Source: an archaeon RBG_16_50_20
Lineage (GTDB): Archaea; Thermoproteota; Bathyarchaeia; 40CM-2-53-6
Assembly (NCBI GenBank): GCA_001768965.1
Contig: MEMY01000058.1
Location: 1 to 5,169, forward strand
Direction: 5' to 3'
DNA: 5,169 nt
The stretch's first letter is position 1, and every line of letters begins with the position of its first letter. Under the pieces are notes generated by a model. It worked only from the letters and a program-made list of their open reading frames with translations. It was not told the origin of the DNA and searched no databases. Position numbers and translations under genes: made by a program. Shown here in pieces: positions 4,747-5,169 of the stretch.

Positions 4747-4762
4747 ACTAGCGCGCATTAGT
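4747..4762. repeat. Imperfect 16-bp palindrome at the DUF1326 transcription start
   Basis: ACTAGCGCGCATTAGT pairs at six of eight positions with its own reverse complement. It lies between the TATA box and the ATG of the DUF1326 gene, covering the predicted transcription start near 4749. That is where an archaeal repressor would block RNA polymerase, so an operator is possible. Confidence 0.35.
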
Positions 4763-4766
4763 CCGT

Positions 4767-5060
4767 TCAATGTATATTTAGTTTTTCGGAGTGAAAAACG
4801 GGCTCGACTGACTCAGAATCGGGTAATAGGAAACTGAACTTCATTCCCTCGGGCATGGCGTCAATTTGGCCCCATAACACCTCGATGGTCAAATCATCCC
4901 AAGCAGCACTCCATTCACTTCCCTCCGCTGACAAGGGTAGACTGGCCCTCACCCTAACATCTTCTATAGGATTCTGCAAAGTCCGGCCCATTCTACTTAG
5001 TGGAAATGTGTAGCGTTCTCCAACTCGCCTTAAATCCCAAGTCGGTATCTGGGATTGCAT
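4767..5060 (-). CDS. Hypothetical protein, 97 aa, unknown family
   Basis: I do not recognise this protein. It begins MQSQIPTWDLRRVGERYTF and is rich in tryptophan (positions 8, 50, 54, 63) and acidic residues. It probably folds mainly as strands (DVRVRASLPL, LTIEVLWGQIDAM, MKFSFLLPDS). No cysteines, signal peptide or membrane span are seen. ATG 5060 is the first start; an in-frame stop lies ten bases further upstream, and an internal ATG at 4991 is an alternative. No ribosome binding site or clear TATA box precedes it, which lowers confidence. Its stop codon lies beside the TATA box of the downstream DUF1326 gene on the same strand. It is divergent from the gene at the right edge. Confidence 0.5.
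   Translation of the reverse strand: MQSQIPTWDLRRVGERYTFPLSRMGRTLQNPIEDVRVRASLPLSAEGSEWSAAWDDLTIEVLWGQIDAMPEGMKFSFLLPDSESVEPVFHSEKLNIH
4771..4789 (-). promoter_or_regulatory. BRE-TATA promoter of the DUF1326 gene
   Basis: On the minus strand CGAAAAACTAAATATACA has the purine-rich BRE-like part followed by an AT-rich TATA element centred near 4776. Transcription would start at about 4749, leaving an 11-base leader before the ATG at 4738. This is the most convincing archaeal promoter in the window. It overlaps the final codons of the upstream 97-residue gene, so DUF1326 need not depend on that gene for expression. Confidence 0.6.
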
Positions 5061-5093
5061 AAGGCAAACTCAGATTGATGGAGGTGAGTGAGG

Positions 5094-5169
5094 TTGGCGA
5101 AGAAACGTAAGGTCAAGATGCGCATTGGCGATGAATCCAGCAGGGCTGAGAGAGTATCTGAGGAATACC
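5094..5169 (+). CDS. Hypothetical protein, N-terminal fragment cut by the right window edge
   Basis: The frame begins at TTG 5094 with MAKKRKVKMRIGDESSRAER and is still open at the window end after 25 codons. GTG 5088 in the same frame is an alternative; an in-frame TGA at 5085 excludes anything longer. A perfect GGAGGTG ribosome binding site at 5080-5086 (nine bases from the GGAGG core to TTG, three to GTG) is the main support and favours TTG. The visible part is strongly basic, then acidic, with no recognisable domain. The same GGAGGTG-then-TTG arrangement is seen at the mini-protein gene ending at 3980. Function unknown. Confidence 0.5.
   Translation, partial: MAKKRKVKMRIGDESSRAERVSEEY

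Overview
The window looks archaeal. Translation starts are often TTG or GTG. TATA-like boxes lie about 27 bases upstream of probable transcription starts, so messages would be leaderless or nearly so. A few genes instead carry a strong GGAGGTG ribosome binding site. The protein content also fits: many small zinc-ribbon and zinc-finger proteins, a KaiC/RadA-type ATPase fused to a zinc ribbon, and an AdoMet-decarboxylase-like protein. A terrestrial or freshwater archaeon, perhaps in the Thermoproteota/Nitrososphaerota sphere, is my inference; nothing here fixes the taxonomy.

Left part (1-753). A truncated minus-strand gene runs off the left edge. Divergent from it, across about 76 bp, is a 36-residue single C2HC zinc-finger protein, followed by an 88-residue four-cysteine zinc-ribbon protein.

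Middle (754-2292). One plus-strand open frame ends in a recognisable S-adenosylmethionine decarboxylase (SpeD-like) domain. It keeps the pyruvoyl serine and the catalytic histidine and cysteine, but has lost the glutamate before the cleavage site and the Trp-Pro-Glu substrate segment. The roughly 110 codons in front of that domain are doubtful as coding sequence: they hold two perfect palindromes and a very AT-rich, promoter-like tract. A 172-residue protein of unknown function follows.

Right part (2293-5169). A DUF2182 membrane protein and a DUF1326 cysteine-rich protein, two families often encoded together, both lie on the minus strand. Between them are a plus-strand zinc-ribbon/KaiC-like ATPase and a 31-residue Cys-rich mini-protein on the minus strand whose end overlaps the ATPase stop codon. 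DUF2182, DUF1326 and the mini-protein form a plausible metal-handling set, each with its own promoter rather than in one operon. A 97-residue unknown protein and the start of a plus-strand gene running off the right edge complete the window.

No rRNA, tRNA, CRISPR array, transposase or insertion sequence was found. No complete, clearly new multi-gene system can be demonstrated. The best leads are the altered SpeD-like protein and the divided DUF1326/DUF2182/mini-protein neighbourhood.
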